Of a stretch of DNA of 62,609 nucleotides, positions 24,513 to 32,499 are shown one piece after another; the first letter of the stretch is position 1, and every line of letters starts with the position of its first letter. The translations under genes were made by a program, and so were the position numbers. Location of the stretch: the NCBI RefSeq assembly GCF_031581025.1, contig NZ_JAVLCA010000012.1; one strand, 5' to 3'. The stretch comes from Salibaculum sp031581025 (GTDB taxonomy: Bacteria > Pseudomonadota > Alphaproteobacteria > Rhodobacterales > Rhodobacteraceae). Below the pieces are notes generated by a model, which searched no databases, was not told the DNA's origin, and saw only the letters and a program-made list of their open reading frames with translations.

Positions 24513-26750
24513 ATGCCCGAGACTTTGGAGACCGAAAGCCGCAAGCTGCTTGGTCGGCTGCGCGATGCCATGGCCGAAGACGATGCCGGCCAGGAACGCC
24601 TGGACCGGATCGTCGGGCTGATCGCCTGTTCGATGCGCACCGAGGTCTGCTCGATCTACCTGTTCCGCGATGCGGATACGCTGGAGCTTTGCGCGACCGA
24701 AGGCCTTGCCGCGGAGGCCGTGCACCAGACCCGGATGCGCGTGGGCGAGGGGCTGGTGGGCCGCGTCGCCAAGGCGCGTGACGTGATCAATACAGCCGAT
24801 GCGCCGGCTGCCAGGGGCTTTCGCTACATGCCCGAGACGGGCGAGGAGAGGTTCTCGAGCTTCTGCGGTGTGCCGATTCAGCGGCTGGGCGACACCATGG
24901 GGGTTCTGGTGGTCCAGTCCAAGGCGGTGCGCGAGTTCACCGCCGACGAGGTCTACGCGCTGGAAGTCGTGGCCATGGTGCTGGCCGAGATGACGGAACT
25001 GGGCATCTTCGTAGGCGAGGGCGCGGCGCTTTCGGCCCGGCACCAGCAGCCGGTGATGTTCCGCGGCACCGTCGCGCAGGAAGGTGCGGCGGGGGGCAAT
25101 GTCTTCCTGCACGAACCCCGCGTGGTGGTCACCAACCCGATCGCCGATGATCCCGAGACCGAGAAGGCCCGCCTGGCCGATGCGATCGACACCCTGCGGC
25201 TGTCGGTGGACCAGATGCTGGCGCGCAACGCGGCCGTCAGCGCCGACCAGAAGGACGTGCTGGAAGCCTATCGCATGTTCGCCAATTCGCGCAGCTGGCT
25301 CAAGCGGATGCAGGACGACATCGACAATGGCCTGTCGGCCGAAGCGGCCGTGGAAAAGGAACAGTCGCTGGCCCGGACCCGCATGGGGCAGTCCAAGGAT
25401 GCCTACCTGCGCGACCGGTTGCACGACCTCGACGACCTGTCCAACCGCCTGCTGCGCATCCTGACCGGGCAGGGCAGCGATACCGGCGCGGACCTGCCAG
25501 AGAACCCGGTGCTGGTGGCGCGCAACATCGGGCCGGGCGAACTGCTGGACTACGGCAAGGTGCTCAAAGGGATCGTGCTCGAGGAAGGGTCCGTCGGCAG
25601 CCATGCCGCCATCGTGGCGCGGGCCTGGGCGATCCCGCTCGTCATCCATGCCAAGGACATCATCACCGAGGCCCTGAACGGCGATCCGATCCTGGTGGAC
25701 GGCGAGCAGGGGATCGTGCACCTGCGGCCCGACGACACCGTGCGCTCGGCCTTTCGCGACAAGATCGCCATGCAGGCGGCGGCGCAGGAGCGCTATGCCT
25801 CGCTGGTCGATCAGCCCGCCACCACCCGCTGCGGCCAGACCCTTTCCCTGAATATGAACGCCGGGCTCATGGCCGATCTGCCCTCGCTTCCTTCGTCGGG
25901 GGCCGAAGGGGTGGGCCTGTTCCGGACCGAGTTGCAGTTCCTGATCCGCAACCAGATGCCCAAGCGGGCCGAGCTTTCGGCGCTCTATGCCCGGGTGATG
26001 GATGCGGCGGGCGACAAGCGCGTGGCCTTTCGCACGCTCGATATCGGGTCGGACAAGGTGCTGACCTACATGAAGCCAAACGACGAGCCCAACCCGGCCA
26101 TGGGCTGGCGGGCGATCCGCGTGGGCCTCGAAAAACCGGGCGTGCTGCGGATGCAGTTGCAGGCGTTGATCCGGGCCGCCGCCGGGCGTCCGCTGACGGT
26201 GATGTTCCCCTTCGTCGCGCAACTGCAGGAATTCCGCGATGCCCGGGCCGAATTCGACAAGGCCATGGACCGCGAACGCCGCCTGGGCCACCCCCTGCCC
26301 GACACCGTCGAGGTCGGGGCGATGCTGGAAACCCCCAGCCTGGCCTTCGCCCCGGACCCGTTCTTCCGGGAAGTGGATTTCCTGTCCATCGGGGGCAACG
26401 ATCTCAAGCAGTTCTTCTTTGCCGCCGACCGCGAGAACGAACGTGTGCGACGGCGCTATGACACGCTCAACGTCAGCTTCCTGACGTTCCTGGAACAGCT
26501 GATCGACCGCTGCGCGGCGCTGGGCACCCCCGTCAGCTTCTGCGGCGAGGACGCCGGCCGGCCCATCGAGGCGGTGTGCTTCGCCGCGCTTGGCCTGCGG
26601 ACGCTGTCCATGCGCCCGGCCTCGATCGGGCCGGTCAAGCACCTGCTGCGTCAGGTCGACCTGGACCGGGTCAAAGCGGCCATGGACGCGGCCCGGGTGC
26701 AGGGCGATCAGTCGGTCCGGCACGCCGTGATCGAGGCCCTGCGCGGCTGA
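24513..26750 (+). CDS. ptsP: Phosphoenolpyruvate-protein phosphotransferase PtsP (EI-Ntr)
   Basis: First enzyme of the nitrogen-type phosphotransfer relay (EI-Ntr, NPr, EIIA-Ntr), which regulates rather than transports; 745 aa. An N-terminal GAF domain (about 15-165) precedes the swivelling domain with the phosphorylated His364 in GSVGSHAAIVAR and the PEP-binding barrel with SGAEGVGLFRTELQF, RTLDIGSDK, GAMLETPS and SFCGEDAGRP. The ATG at 24513 has GAGGG just upstream. NPr and EIIA-Ntr are not in the window. The upstream interval holds a perfect 12 bp palindrome CTGCTATAGCAG (24463-24474) of unknown meaning. Confidence 0.94.
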   Translation: MPETLETESRKLLGRLRDAMAEDDAGQERLDRIVGLIACSMRTEVCSIYLFRDADTLELCATEGLAAEAVHQTRMRVGEGLVGRVAKARDVINTADAPAARGFRYMPETGEERFSSFCGVPIQRLGDTMGVLVVQSKAVREFTADEVYALEVVAMVLAEMTELGIFVGEGAALSARHQQPVMFRGTVAQEGAAGGNVFLHEPRVVVTNPIADDPETEKARLADAIDTLRLSVDQMLARNAAVSADQKDVLEAYRMFANSRSWLKRMQDDIDNGLSAEAAVEKEQSLARTRMGQSKDAYLRDRLHDLDDLSNRLLRILTGQGSDTGADLPENPVLVARNIGPGELLDYGKVLKGIVLEEGSVGSHAAIVARAWAIPLVIHAKDIITEALNGDPILVDGEQGIVHLRPDDTVRSAFRDKIAMQAAAQERYASLVDQPATTRCGQTLSLNMNAGLMADLPSLPSSGAEGVGLFRTELQFLIRNQMPKRAELSALYARVMDAAGDKRVAFRTLDIGSDKVLTYMKPNDEPNPAMGWRAIRVGLEKPGVLRMQLQALIRAAAGRPLTVMFPFVAQLQEFRDARAEFDKAMDRERRLGHPLPDTVEVGAMLETPSLAFAPDPFFREVDFLSIGGNDLKQFFFAADRENERVRRRYDTLNVSFLTFLEQLIDRCAALGTPVSFCGEDAGRPIEAVCFAALGLRTLSMRPASIGPVKHLLRQVDLDRVKAAMDAARVQGDQSVRHAVIEALRG

Positions 26751-26779
26751 TCCGCGGCGCGACAGGCGCCGGCCGCGCG

Positions 26780-27592
26780 TCAGGCCTCGAGGATCGGCCG
26801 CTGCAGCCGCGCCAACTCGGCATGAAAGGCTGTCAGAACAGCCTCTTCCCCGTGGATGCGGGCCAGTGCGCGCAGCCCGAAGTGGACCTGCGCGACGCGG
26901 GTGTAGTAATCCATGAAGGCATAGTTCGTCCCCGCCCCGGCGGCGGCCCCCAGGACGGGCACCGCTTGCCCGGCCAGTTTCTGGCCGATCACCGTGGCAA
27001 AGCGCGGCGCGATCCGGGCCAGCAGCTTGTTGAGCGCCGCCCCCGTCAGGGTCAGCCGTGCCCCGATGAAAGAGGTGTCGATCCCGTCATCTCCCGTCCC
27101 CGGTCCGCCTGCGCCGAAGACCTGCAGGCATTGCAGGCGGGTCTCTTGCGATTTCGGGTCCTCGCCCCGGGCCTCGGCCACCGACTGGACCGAGCGGAAG
27201 ATCACCGTCGTGGCCACGGGCAGTTCGGCCAGCGCCGTGGGCAGACCGCCAAGGCCCCCCAGCGCGCCCGAGAGCGTGGCGAGGGCCCGGTGCCCCCTGT
27301 CCGAGGCGGCGATGCGCGCCATGGCGCCCTGGCGGCTGCGCCCGGCCAGATCGTAAGACTGGCGCAGCGCGGCGCTTGCCGCCGCTTCGAGCCGGGCGCG
27401 CTGCTCAGGCGGAAGAAGTCGCAGACCATCCTCGACCTGGCCACCGACGAAGTTGATCAATTGCATCAACAGGCTGTTGGCCGCGTGCTGCCGGGCCGCA
27501 AGCGCCGCGATGGCGGCAAGGGCCGCGTCGTCAAGCGGTACGGGCGGCGGGTCTGGATTGACCAGGCGCATGGTCTCGGACTCGTCTGTCAT
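26780..27592 (-). CDS. EcsC family protein
   Basis: A 270-residue protein of the EcsC family, named after a Bacillus gene next to an ABC transporter; molecular function unknown. Family features include a helical N-terminal half rich in Ala/Leu, GALGGLGGLPTALAELPVATTVIFRSVQ near the middle, and GQAVPVLGAAAGAGTNYAFMDYY near the C-terminus; these glycine-rich hydrophobic stretches may contact membranes. It is convergent with ptsP (29 bp between the stops) and precedes the acetyltransferase gene on the minus strand only in position, 44 bp downstream of that gene's stop. Confidence 0.82.
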   Translation of the reverse strand: MTDESETMRLVNPDPPPVPLDDAALAAIAALAARQHAANSLLMQLINFVGGQVEDGLRLLPPEQRARLEAAASAALRQSYDLAGRSRQGAMARIAASDRGHRALATLSGALGGLGGLPTALAELPVATTVIFRSVQSVAEARGEDPKSQETRLQCLQVFGAGGPGTGDDGIDTSFIGARLTLTGAALNKLLARIAPRFATVIGQKLAGQAVPVLGAAAGAGTNYAFMDYYTRVAQVHFGLRALARIHGEEAVLTAFHAELARLQRPILEA

Positions 27593-27636
27593 GACCAGAA
27601 GATGGGGAGGGTGGGGGGCTTTTCAATTGCAAAGGG

Positions 27637-28122
27637 TCAATCGAACACACGGCGAACCTCGCCGGCAATCCCGTCCCAGGCGCCGGGTTTCAGGGCCAGC
27701 CCCAGCACCCGGTCGGGATTGGTGGGGGGCGGCATCCGCACCTCGCTCAGCCGGTCGAAGCCGAAGCGCGCGTAATAGGGCGCATCGCCCACCAGGATGA
27801 CCCGATCCCAGCCCTGGCGCGCCGCCTCGGCCACCTGCGCACGGATCAGCCAGCCGCCCAGCCCCTCGCCCTGGCGTGTCGGGTGCACGGCGACAGGACC
27901 CAGCAGGATCGCCCGTTGTGTGCCGATGCGCACGGGCCAGGCGCGGATCGCCCCACCCAGGATGCCATCGGCATCGCGCGACACAAGGCAGAGCGGGGCC
28001 ACGGGCGGCACCCCGTCGCGCAGCCGATAGGAGGACAGTGCCTCGCGCCCGGGCGCGAAGCACAGGTCGAAAAGGGCTTCGACCTCCCACCAGTCCTCGT
28101 CGCGTTCGGGACGCAGGTCCAT
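27637..28122 (-). CDS. GNAT family N-acetyltransferase (YhbS-like)
   Basis: A 161-residue acetyltransferase; acetyl-CoA loop VAVHPTRQGEGLGGWLIRA and the following ILVGDAPYYARFGF are typical of the YhbS/COG3153 subgroup. The N-terminal motif LRPERDEDWWEVEALFDLCF fits the first strand and helix of the fold. I placed the start at MDLRPERDED (28122); the frame extends 20 codons further upstream without homology and would run towards the divergent flavin reductase. Substrate unknown. Confidence 0.8.
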   Translation of the reverse strand: MDLRPERDEDWWEVEALFDLCFAPGREALSSYRLRDGVPPVAPLCLVSRDADGILGGAIRAWPVRIGTQRAILLGPVAVHPTRQGEGLGGWLIRAQVAEAARQGWDRVILVGDAPYYARFGFDRLSEVRMPPPTNPDRVLGLALKPGAWDGIAGEVRRVFD

Positions 28123-28198
28123 GCGCCGGTCTTTCTTGTTGTTTCCGCGATGCTCGGTAGCATGGGGGCCAAACCACGGCAAATGCTTGGAGAAACTG

Positions 28199-28807
28199 AT
28201 GTTCTACCGTCCAGAAGAGGGCCACGGCCTGGCGCATAATCCCTTCGGGGCCATCGTTGCCCCCCGGCCCATCGGCTGGATCTCGACGCGCGGGGCGGAG
28301 GGGGTGGACAACCTCGCGCCCTATTCCTTTTTCAACGCGGTTGCCTATGAGCCGCCGCAGGTCATGTTTGCCTCGACCTCGGCCAAGCCCGACCGGGCGG
28401 GCACCAAGGACAGCGTGGCCAATATCCGCGACACCGGGGTCTTTGCGGTCAATATCGTCGCGTTCGAGGCACGGGAGGCGATGAACCGGACCTCGGGCGG
28501 TTGGGCGCGGGGCGTGGATGAGTTCACCGAGGCGGGCATTGCCAGAGCCGCCTGCGAGACGATCGATTGCCCGCGCGTGGCCGCGGCCCCGGCGGCGCTC
28601 GAGTGCCGGCTGACGCGGGTCGTGGACCTGCCCGGTGCTGCGAACATCGTGGTCTTCGGCGCGGTGACGGGCGTGCACATGCGCGCGGACTGCCTGGTGG
28701 ACGGGCGCTTTGACGTGACCCGGTTCGTCCCGCTCGCGCGCTTGGGATATCGCGACTACACCGCCGTGCGCGAGGTCTTTGCGCTCAGTCGTCCGGGCGA
28801 GTCATGA
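28199..28807 (+). CDS. Flavin reductase-like FMN-binding protein
   Basis: Split-barrel FMN-binding protein of 202 aa. The hallmark block is FGAIVAPRPIGWISTRGAEG at the N-terminus, then NLAPYSFFNAVAYEPPQVMF and DTGVFAVNIV. These proteins are either NAD(P)H:FMN reductases serving two-component monooxygenases or FMN-binding proteins of unknown role; no monooxygenase is adjacent. The ATG at 28199 has GGAG about 6 bp upstream, and the preceding gene is divergent with 76 bp between start codons. Confidence 0.82.
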   Translation: MFYRPEEGHGLAHNPFGAIVAPRPIGWISTRGAEGVDNLAPYSFFNAVAYEPPQVMFASTSAKPDRAGTKDSVANIRDTGVFAVNIVAFEAREAMNRTSGGWARGVDEFTEAGIARAACETIDCPRVAAAPAALECRLTRVVDLPGAANIVVFGAVTGVHMRADCLVDGRFDVTRFVPLARLGYRDYTAVREVFALSRPGES

Positions 28808-28982
28808 CGGCGCGTGACGGCGATGCGCCGCGCATTGCCGGGCCCGGCCCGGCACCATCGCCCCGCCCGCCGTCCCGGATGTCCGGAATTTCCGCAGGAT
28901 TTCAAGTTGCCCCGGCGGTTTGCCCGCTTCACAACCGGGGCGGGTTTCGGCAATCTGGCCGAGGACCATGACGGAGGGTGCG

Positions 28983-29849
28983 ATGGCGGCCATGATCGGG
29001 ATAATCGGGGGATCGGGGCTGTATCAGCTGCCGGGGCTGGAGCGGGCCGACTGGCACCCCGTGGCGACGCCCTGGGGCGCGCCCTCGGACGATATCCTTG
29101 TGGGTGAGGTCGGCGGCGTCAGGCTGGCCTTCCTGCCGCGGCACGGGCGCGGGCACGTCCATGCCCCGAACACCGTGCCCTATCGCGCCAATATCGACGC
29201 GCTCAAGCGGCTGGGCTGCACGGATGTGGTCGGCGTCTCGGCCTGCGGCTCTTTCCGCGAGGAGATGGCGCCGGGCGATTTCGTCGTCGTGGACCAGTTC
29301 ATAGACCGCACCGTTGACCGGGCGCGCAGCTTCTTCGGCACCGGCTGCGTGGCCCATGTCAGCCTCGCCCACCCGGTCTGTGCGCGGCTGGCCGGGAGCT
29401 GTGCCGCTGCGGCAGAGGCCGCGGGCGTCACCGTGCATCGGGGTGGCACCTACCTGGCCATGGAGGGGCCGCAGTTCTCCGCCCGGGCGGAATCGCGGCT
29501 CTACCGCGATGTCTGGGGCTGCGACGTGATCGGCATGACCAATATGCCCGAGGCGCGGCTCGCCCGCGAGGCCGAGCTTTGCTATGCCTCACTGGCCATG
29601 ATCACCGATTACGACAGCTGGCACCCGGACCATGGCAGCGTCGATATCGCCGAGATCATCGCCACCCTTGGCGCCAATGCCGACAAGGCGCGCCGCACGG
29701 TCGCCGGGCTGCCCGAGCGGCTGGCGCATGACGCGGCCTGCCCGCATGGCTGTGACCGGGCGCTGGACCATGCCATCCTGACCGCGCCCGAGTCGCGCGA
29801 TCCCGGCCTGCTGCGCAAGCTGGATGCGGTGGCCGGCCGCGTTCTGTGA
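28983..29849 (+). CDS. mtnP: S-methyl-5'-thioadenosine phosphorylase
   Basis: Phosphorolyses methylthioadenosine, a by-product of polyamine and related synthesis, to adenine and methylthioribose-1-phosphate; 288 aa. The phosphate-binding IIGGSGLY is at the N-terminus, followed by FLPRHGRGHVHAPN, the base-binding EGPQFSARAESRLY and DVIGMTNMPEARLAREAELCY. The ATG at 28983 has GGAGG 5 bp upstream; starts at 28968 and 28992 are possible. apt follows 25 bp later and would use the released adenine, so the two form a functional operon. Confidence 0.93.
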   Translation: MAAMIGIIGGSGLYQLPGLERADWHPVATPWGAPSDDILVGEVGGVRLAFLPRHGRGHVHAPNTVPYRANIDALKRLGCTDVVGVSACGSFREEMAPGDFVVVDQFIDRTVDRARSFFGTGCVAHVSLAHPVCARLAGSCAAAAEAAGVTVHRGGTYLAMEGPQFSARAESRLYRDVWGCDVIGMTNMPEARLAREAELCYASLAMITDYDSWHPDHGSVDIAEIIATLGANADKARRTVAGLPERLAHDAACPHGCDRALDHAILTAPESRDPGLLRKLDAVAGRVL

Positions 29850-29874
29850 AAGTTTCCTGAAAGGAGCCGCGCCC

Positions 29875-30405
29875 ATGAAGACGGTGAAGGACTATATCCG
29901 AACGATCCCCGATTTCCCGCAGGCGGGCATCATGTTCCGCGATGTCACGACGCTGTTTGCCGATCCGCGCGGGTTTCGCATGGCGGTGGATCAATTGCTG
30001 CACCCCTACGCGGGCGCGAACATCGACGTGGTCGTGGGGCTGGAGGCGCGCGGTTTCATCCTGGGCGGGGCCATGGCGCACCAGCTCGGCACGGGCTTCG
30101 TGCCGATCCGCAAGGCGGGCAAGCTGCCCGGCGCGGTGATCGAGCAGCCCTACCAGCTAGAATACGGCGAGGCGGCGATGGAGATGCACGACGATGCCAT
30201 CGCGGCCGGCCAGACGGTTCTGGTGGTCGACGACTTGCTGGCCACGGGCGGCACCGCCGAGGCGGGCATCCGGCTGATCGAGCGGCTGGGCGGCGCGGTC
30301 ACGGGCTGCGCCTTTGTCATCGACCTGCCCGAACTGGGCGGGCGCAAGCGGCTGGACGCACTGGGCATGGAGGTTCATGCGCTGTGTGCTTTCGAGGGCG
30401 CCTGA
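29875..30405 (+). CDS. apt: Adenine phosphoribosyltransferase
   Basis: Makes AMP from adenine and PRPP; 176 aa, normal length. The family start is YIRTIPDFPQAGIMFRDVT, the PRPP-binding motif is VLVVDDLLATGGTA, and LEARGFILG contributes to the active site. AAGGAG lies 8 bp before the ATG at 29875. It is co-oriented with mtnP, which supplies adenine; adenine deaminase at 3988 offers the competing route to hypoxanthine. The stop is only 4 bp from the end of the convergent DUF1178 gene. Confidence 0.95.
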   Translation: MKTVKDYIRTIPDFPQAGIMFRDVTTLFADPRGFRMAVDQLLHPYAGANIDVVVGLEARGFILGGAMAHQLGTGFVPIRKAGKLPGAVIEQPYQLEYGEAAMEMHDDAIAAGQTVLVVDDLLATGGTAEAGIRLIERLGGAVTGCAFVIDLPELGGRKRLDALGMEVHALCAFEGA

Positions 30406-30409
30406 GCGG

Positions 30410-30832
30410 TCAGTTCGCCTTGCGCCTGGGAACAAAGGGCAGGGGGGCCACGGGAATGCCATCCTCGATCAGCGCCTTGGCCTCGCCCGCTTTTGCTTCG
30501 CCGTAGATGGCGCGTTCGGGCGCTTTGCCCTCGTGCATGGCGCGGGCCTCTTGGGCGAAGGAGAGGCCGACATAGTCGCTGTTTTCCTCGATGTTCCGGC
30601 GCAGCGTGGCCATGGCCTGTTCGGCCTCCGATTTCGGGGCATCCAGCCTCGGGGCCGGATCTGCCCCGCCCTTGGCGATGCTGGGCGCCATCGGGCTGCG
30701 CCGCACACGGTTCGAGCCGCAGGTCACGCAGGCCACCTGGCCCGCGTCGCGCAGCGTCTCGTAGGCGGCGGAGGACTGGAACCAGCTGTCGAATTGATGG
30801 TCCCGGTCGCAGGTGAGCGTGTAGTGGATCAT
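30410..30832 (-). CDS. DUF1178 family protein
   Basis: A 140-residue alphaproteobacterial protein with the DUF1178 pattern: MIHYTLTCDRDHQFDSWFQSS at the start, then a short Cys pair CVTCGS (with the earlier Cys of LTCDRDH) resembling a zinc ribbon, and the family-typical region from NIEENSDYVG to HEGKAPERAIYGEA and PVAPLPFVPRRKAN. Function unknown; the cysteines suggest metal binding or nucleic-acid contact. It lies 61 bp downstream of the Nudix gene on the same strand. Confidence 0.85.
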   Translation of the reverse strand: MIHYTLTCDRDHQFDSWFQSSAAYETLRDAGQVACVTCGSNRVRRSPMAPSIAKGGADPAPRLDAPKSEAEQAMATLRRNIEENSDYVGLSFAQEARAMHEGKAPERAIYGEAKAGEAKALIEDGIPVAPLPFVPRRKAN

Positions 30833-30893
30833 CGAGACCCCGGCGCACTGTTTCGGATCATTCCGAGATAGGGCCGTTTCCCGGTCTTGGCAA

Positions 30894-31361
30894 TCAGACC
30901 AGTTTCGGATCGAAACGCAGGATCATCTGTCGCAACTCGGGTTCGTCGATCATCCGGGCGGCCTTGCGGCGGGGGACCCAACGGCGCTGGCGCTCCTTGC
31001 ACTCGGGCCAGCGGCTGTGCGCTTTTTTCACCTTGAGCGGAAAGACGACGACCACGCAGGGCAGGGCATCAGTGTTGTGGGTCTTGTAGTAGCTGTAGAC
31101 GCCAAGCGGGCGGTGGCGCACGCGCCCCTCGATCCCGGCCTCTTCCCAGGCTTCGGTCGCAGCGGCCTGGCCGGGGGTCCCGCCGTCCATGGGCCAGCCC
31201 TTGGGCACGAGCCAGCGCCCGGTGCCGCGGCTGCTGACCAGGCAGAACTGCAACTCGCCGTTTTTCACGCGATAGCAAAGCGCACCGAACTGGGTGCGGA
31301 CATCGGTCTTGCCGGCCGCGCCAAGGCTGATCCGTGCCTGTTCGGTGTCCTGTTTTGCCAT
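30894..31361 (-). CDS. Nudix hydrolase
   Basis: A 155-residue Nudix-fold hydrolase resembling the diphosphoinositol-polyphosphate/diadenosine-polyphosphate type: RWLVPKGWPMDGGTP leads into AAATEAWEEAGIEG. The metal-binding EAWEEAG core is kept, but the canonical Arg of the REUxEE motif is Thr and the upstream Glu of the box is Gly, so it is a diverged Nudix box. The C-terminus has ARMIDEPELRQMILRF. Likely substrate is a nucleoside polyphosphate, not determinable from sequence. Confidence 0.82.
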   Translation of the reverse strand: MAKQDTEQARISLGAAGKTDVRTQFGALCYRVKNGELQFCLVSSRGTGRWLVPKGWPMDGGTPGQAAATEAWEEAGIEGRVRHRPLGVYSYYKTHNTDALPCVVVVFPLKVKKAHSRWPECKERQRRWVPRRKAARMIDEPELRQMILRFDPKLV

Positions 31362-31465
31362 GCCTGCCGTCGTTGACTTGCTGCGGGCCGGACCCGCACG
31401 TCTTAGGGCACTACGGTATCGCAGATTCTCCTCGCGCCAAAGGGTTATTCAGCAGATCGCGCGCA

Positions 31466-32380
31466 TCAGGGGGTGATCCGCGGATCACGGGCGTCGCGGG
31501 CGGCCGCGCGCACGACCCCGGCTATGGTGGCCAGCCGGTCGGCCAGGGGGTTCGTCCGGCGCCAGATCATGCCGATGGTGCGCTGCGGCGCGGGGGCGGG
31601 AAACCGCGCGACCGAGACCGGGGCCGAGCGGGTCTCGACCGCGACGGCCATTTCCGGGATCAGCGTGACGCCGATCCCGGCGCCGACCATCTGCACCAGC
31701 GTGGACAGGGTCGAGCCGTCCAGCACCTCGCGCGGGGCGCGGGCCGGGCGGTTGCAGAACGACAGCGCCTGGTCGCGGAAACAGTGCCCCTCTTCGAGCA
31801 GCAGAAGGCGCATCTCGGGCAGGCGTTCGGGGGCCGGAACGGGCTGATCGGCGTCGGCTGCCGGCCGCACCAGCACGAAGTCCTCCTCGAACAGGGCGAC
31901 TTCCTCCAGCGCGGGTTCGGACACCGGCAGGGCGACGATGGCCATGTCGATGCGCCCGCGCGTCAGCTCCTCGATCAGGGTCGAGGTCAGGGTCTCGCGC
32001 ACGTTGATTTCCAGGCCGTCGTGCAGGCGCGACATCTCGCCGATGATGCGGGGCAGCAGGTAGGGCGCGATGGTGGGAATCACGCCGATCCGCAGGGGCC
32101 CCGCGAGGGGATCGCGCGAGGCGCGGGCCAGGTCGTCGAGTTCCTCGACGGCCCGCAGGATGTCGCGCACCCGCGCGGCGACCCGTTCCCCGAAGGCGGT
32201 CAACCGGACGTGCCGCGGGCCACGCTCGAAGACCGGCGTGCCCAGCCGGTCTTCCATGTCCTTGATCTGCATGGACAGTGCGGGCTGGCTGACGGCACAG
32301 GCGGCCGCCGCCCGCCCGAAATGGCCGTGCCGGGCCAGGGCCTCGAAATAGTGCATCTGCTTGAGGGTCATCGACGCCAT
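31466..32380 (-). CDS. oxyR: Hydrogen peroxide-sensing LysR regulator OxyR
   Basis: LysR-family activator of peroxide defence, 304 aa. The N-terminal helix-turn-helix (FGRAAAACAVSQPALSMQI) is followed by the effector domain. The redox cysteine pair is present as Cys200 and Cys209 in GHCFRDQALSFC, with the same nine-residue spacing as Cys199/Cys208 of the E. coli protein; these form the activating disulfide. It is divergent from katG with 119 bp between start codons, the classic arrangement, so it very likely controls katG and itself. Confidence 0.94.
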   Translation of the reverse strand: MASMTLKQMHYFEALARHGHFGRAAAACAVSQPALSMQIKDMEDRLGTPVFERGPRHVRLTAFGERVAARVRDILRAVEELDDLARASRDPLAGPLRIGVIPTIAPYLLPRIIGEMSRLHDGLEINVRETLTSTLIEELTRGRIDMAIVALPVSEPALEEVALFEEDFVLVRPAADADQPVPAPERLPEMRLLLLEEGHCFRDQALSFCNRPARAPREVLDGSTLSTLVQMVGAGIGVTLIPEMAVAVETRSAPVSVARFPAPAPQRTIGMIWRRTNPLADRLATIAGVVRAAARDARDPRITP

Positions 32381-32499
32381 AACATAAAATTATCAAGCCA
32401 ATCAGAATATTCAACTTAAACTAATTCCACCGAACGCCTATGTTGTTTGCAAGCCGATACACCGATTGGTGTGCCAACATCCCATACCCGGAGGACAAG
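32381..32499. promoter_or_regulatory. Divergent oxyR-katG control region
   Basis: The first 45 or so bases next to oxyR (32381-32425) are strikingly AT-rich in a GC-rich genome and must hold the promoters and probably the OxyR operator; I could not place the four-part ATAG-type motif with confidence. Near katG, ACACC (32459-32463) and GGTGT (32468-32472) form a perfect 5-4-5 inverted repeat that may be a leader hairpin or operator. GGAGGACAAG just before 32500 is the katG ribosome-binding site. Confidence 0.55.
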
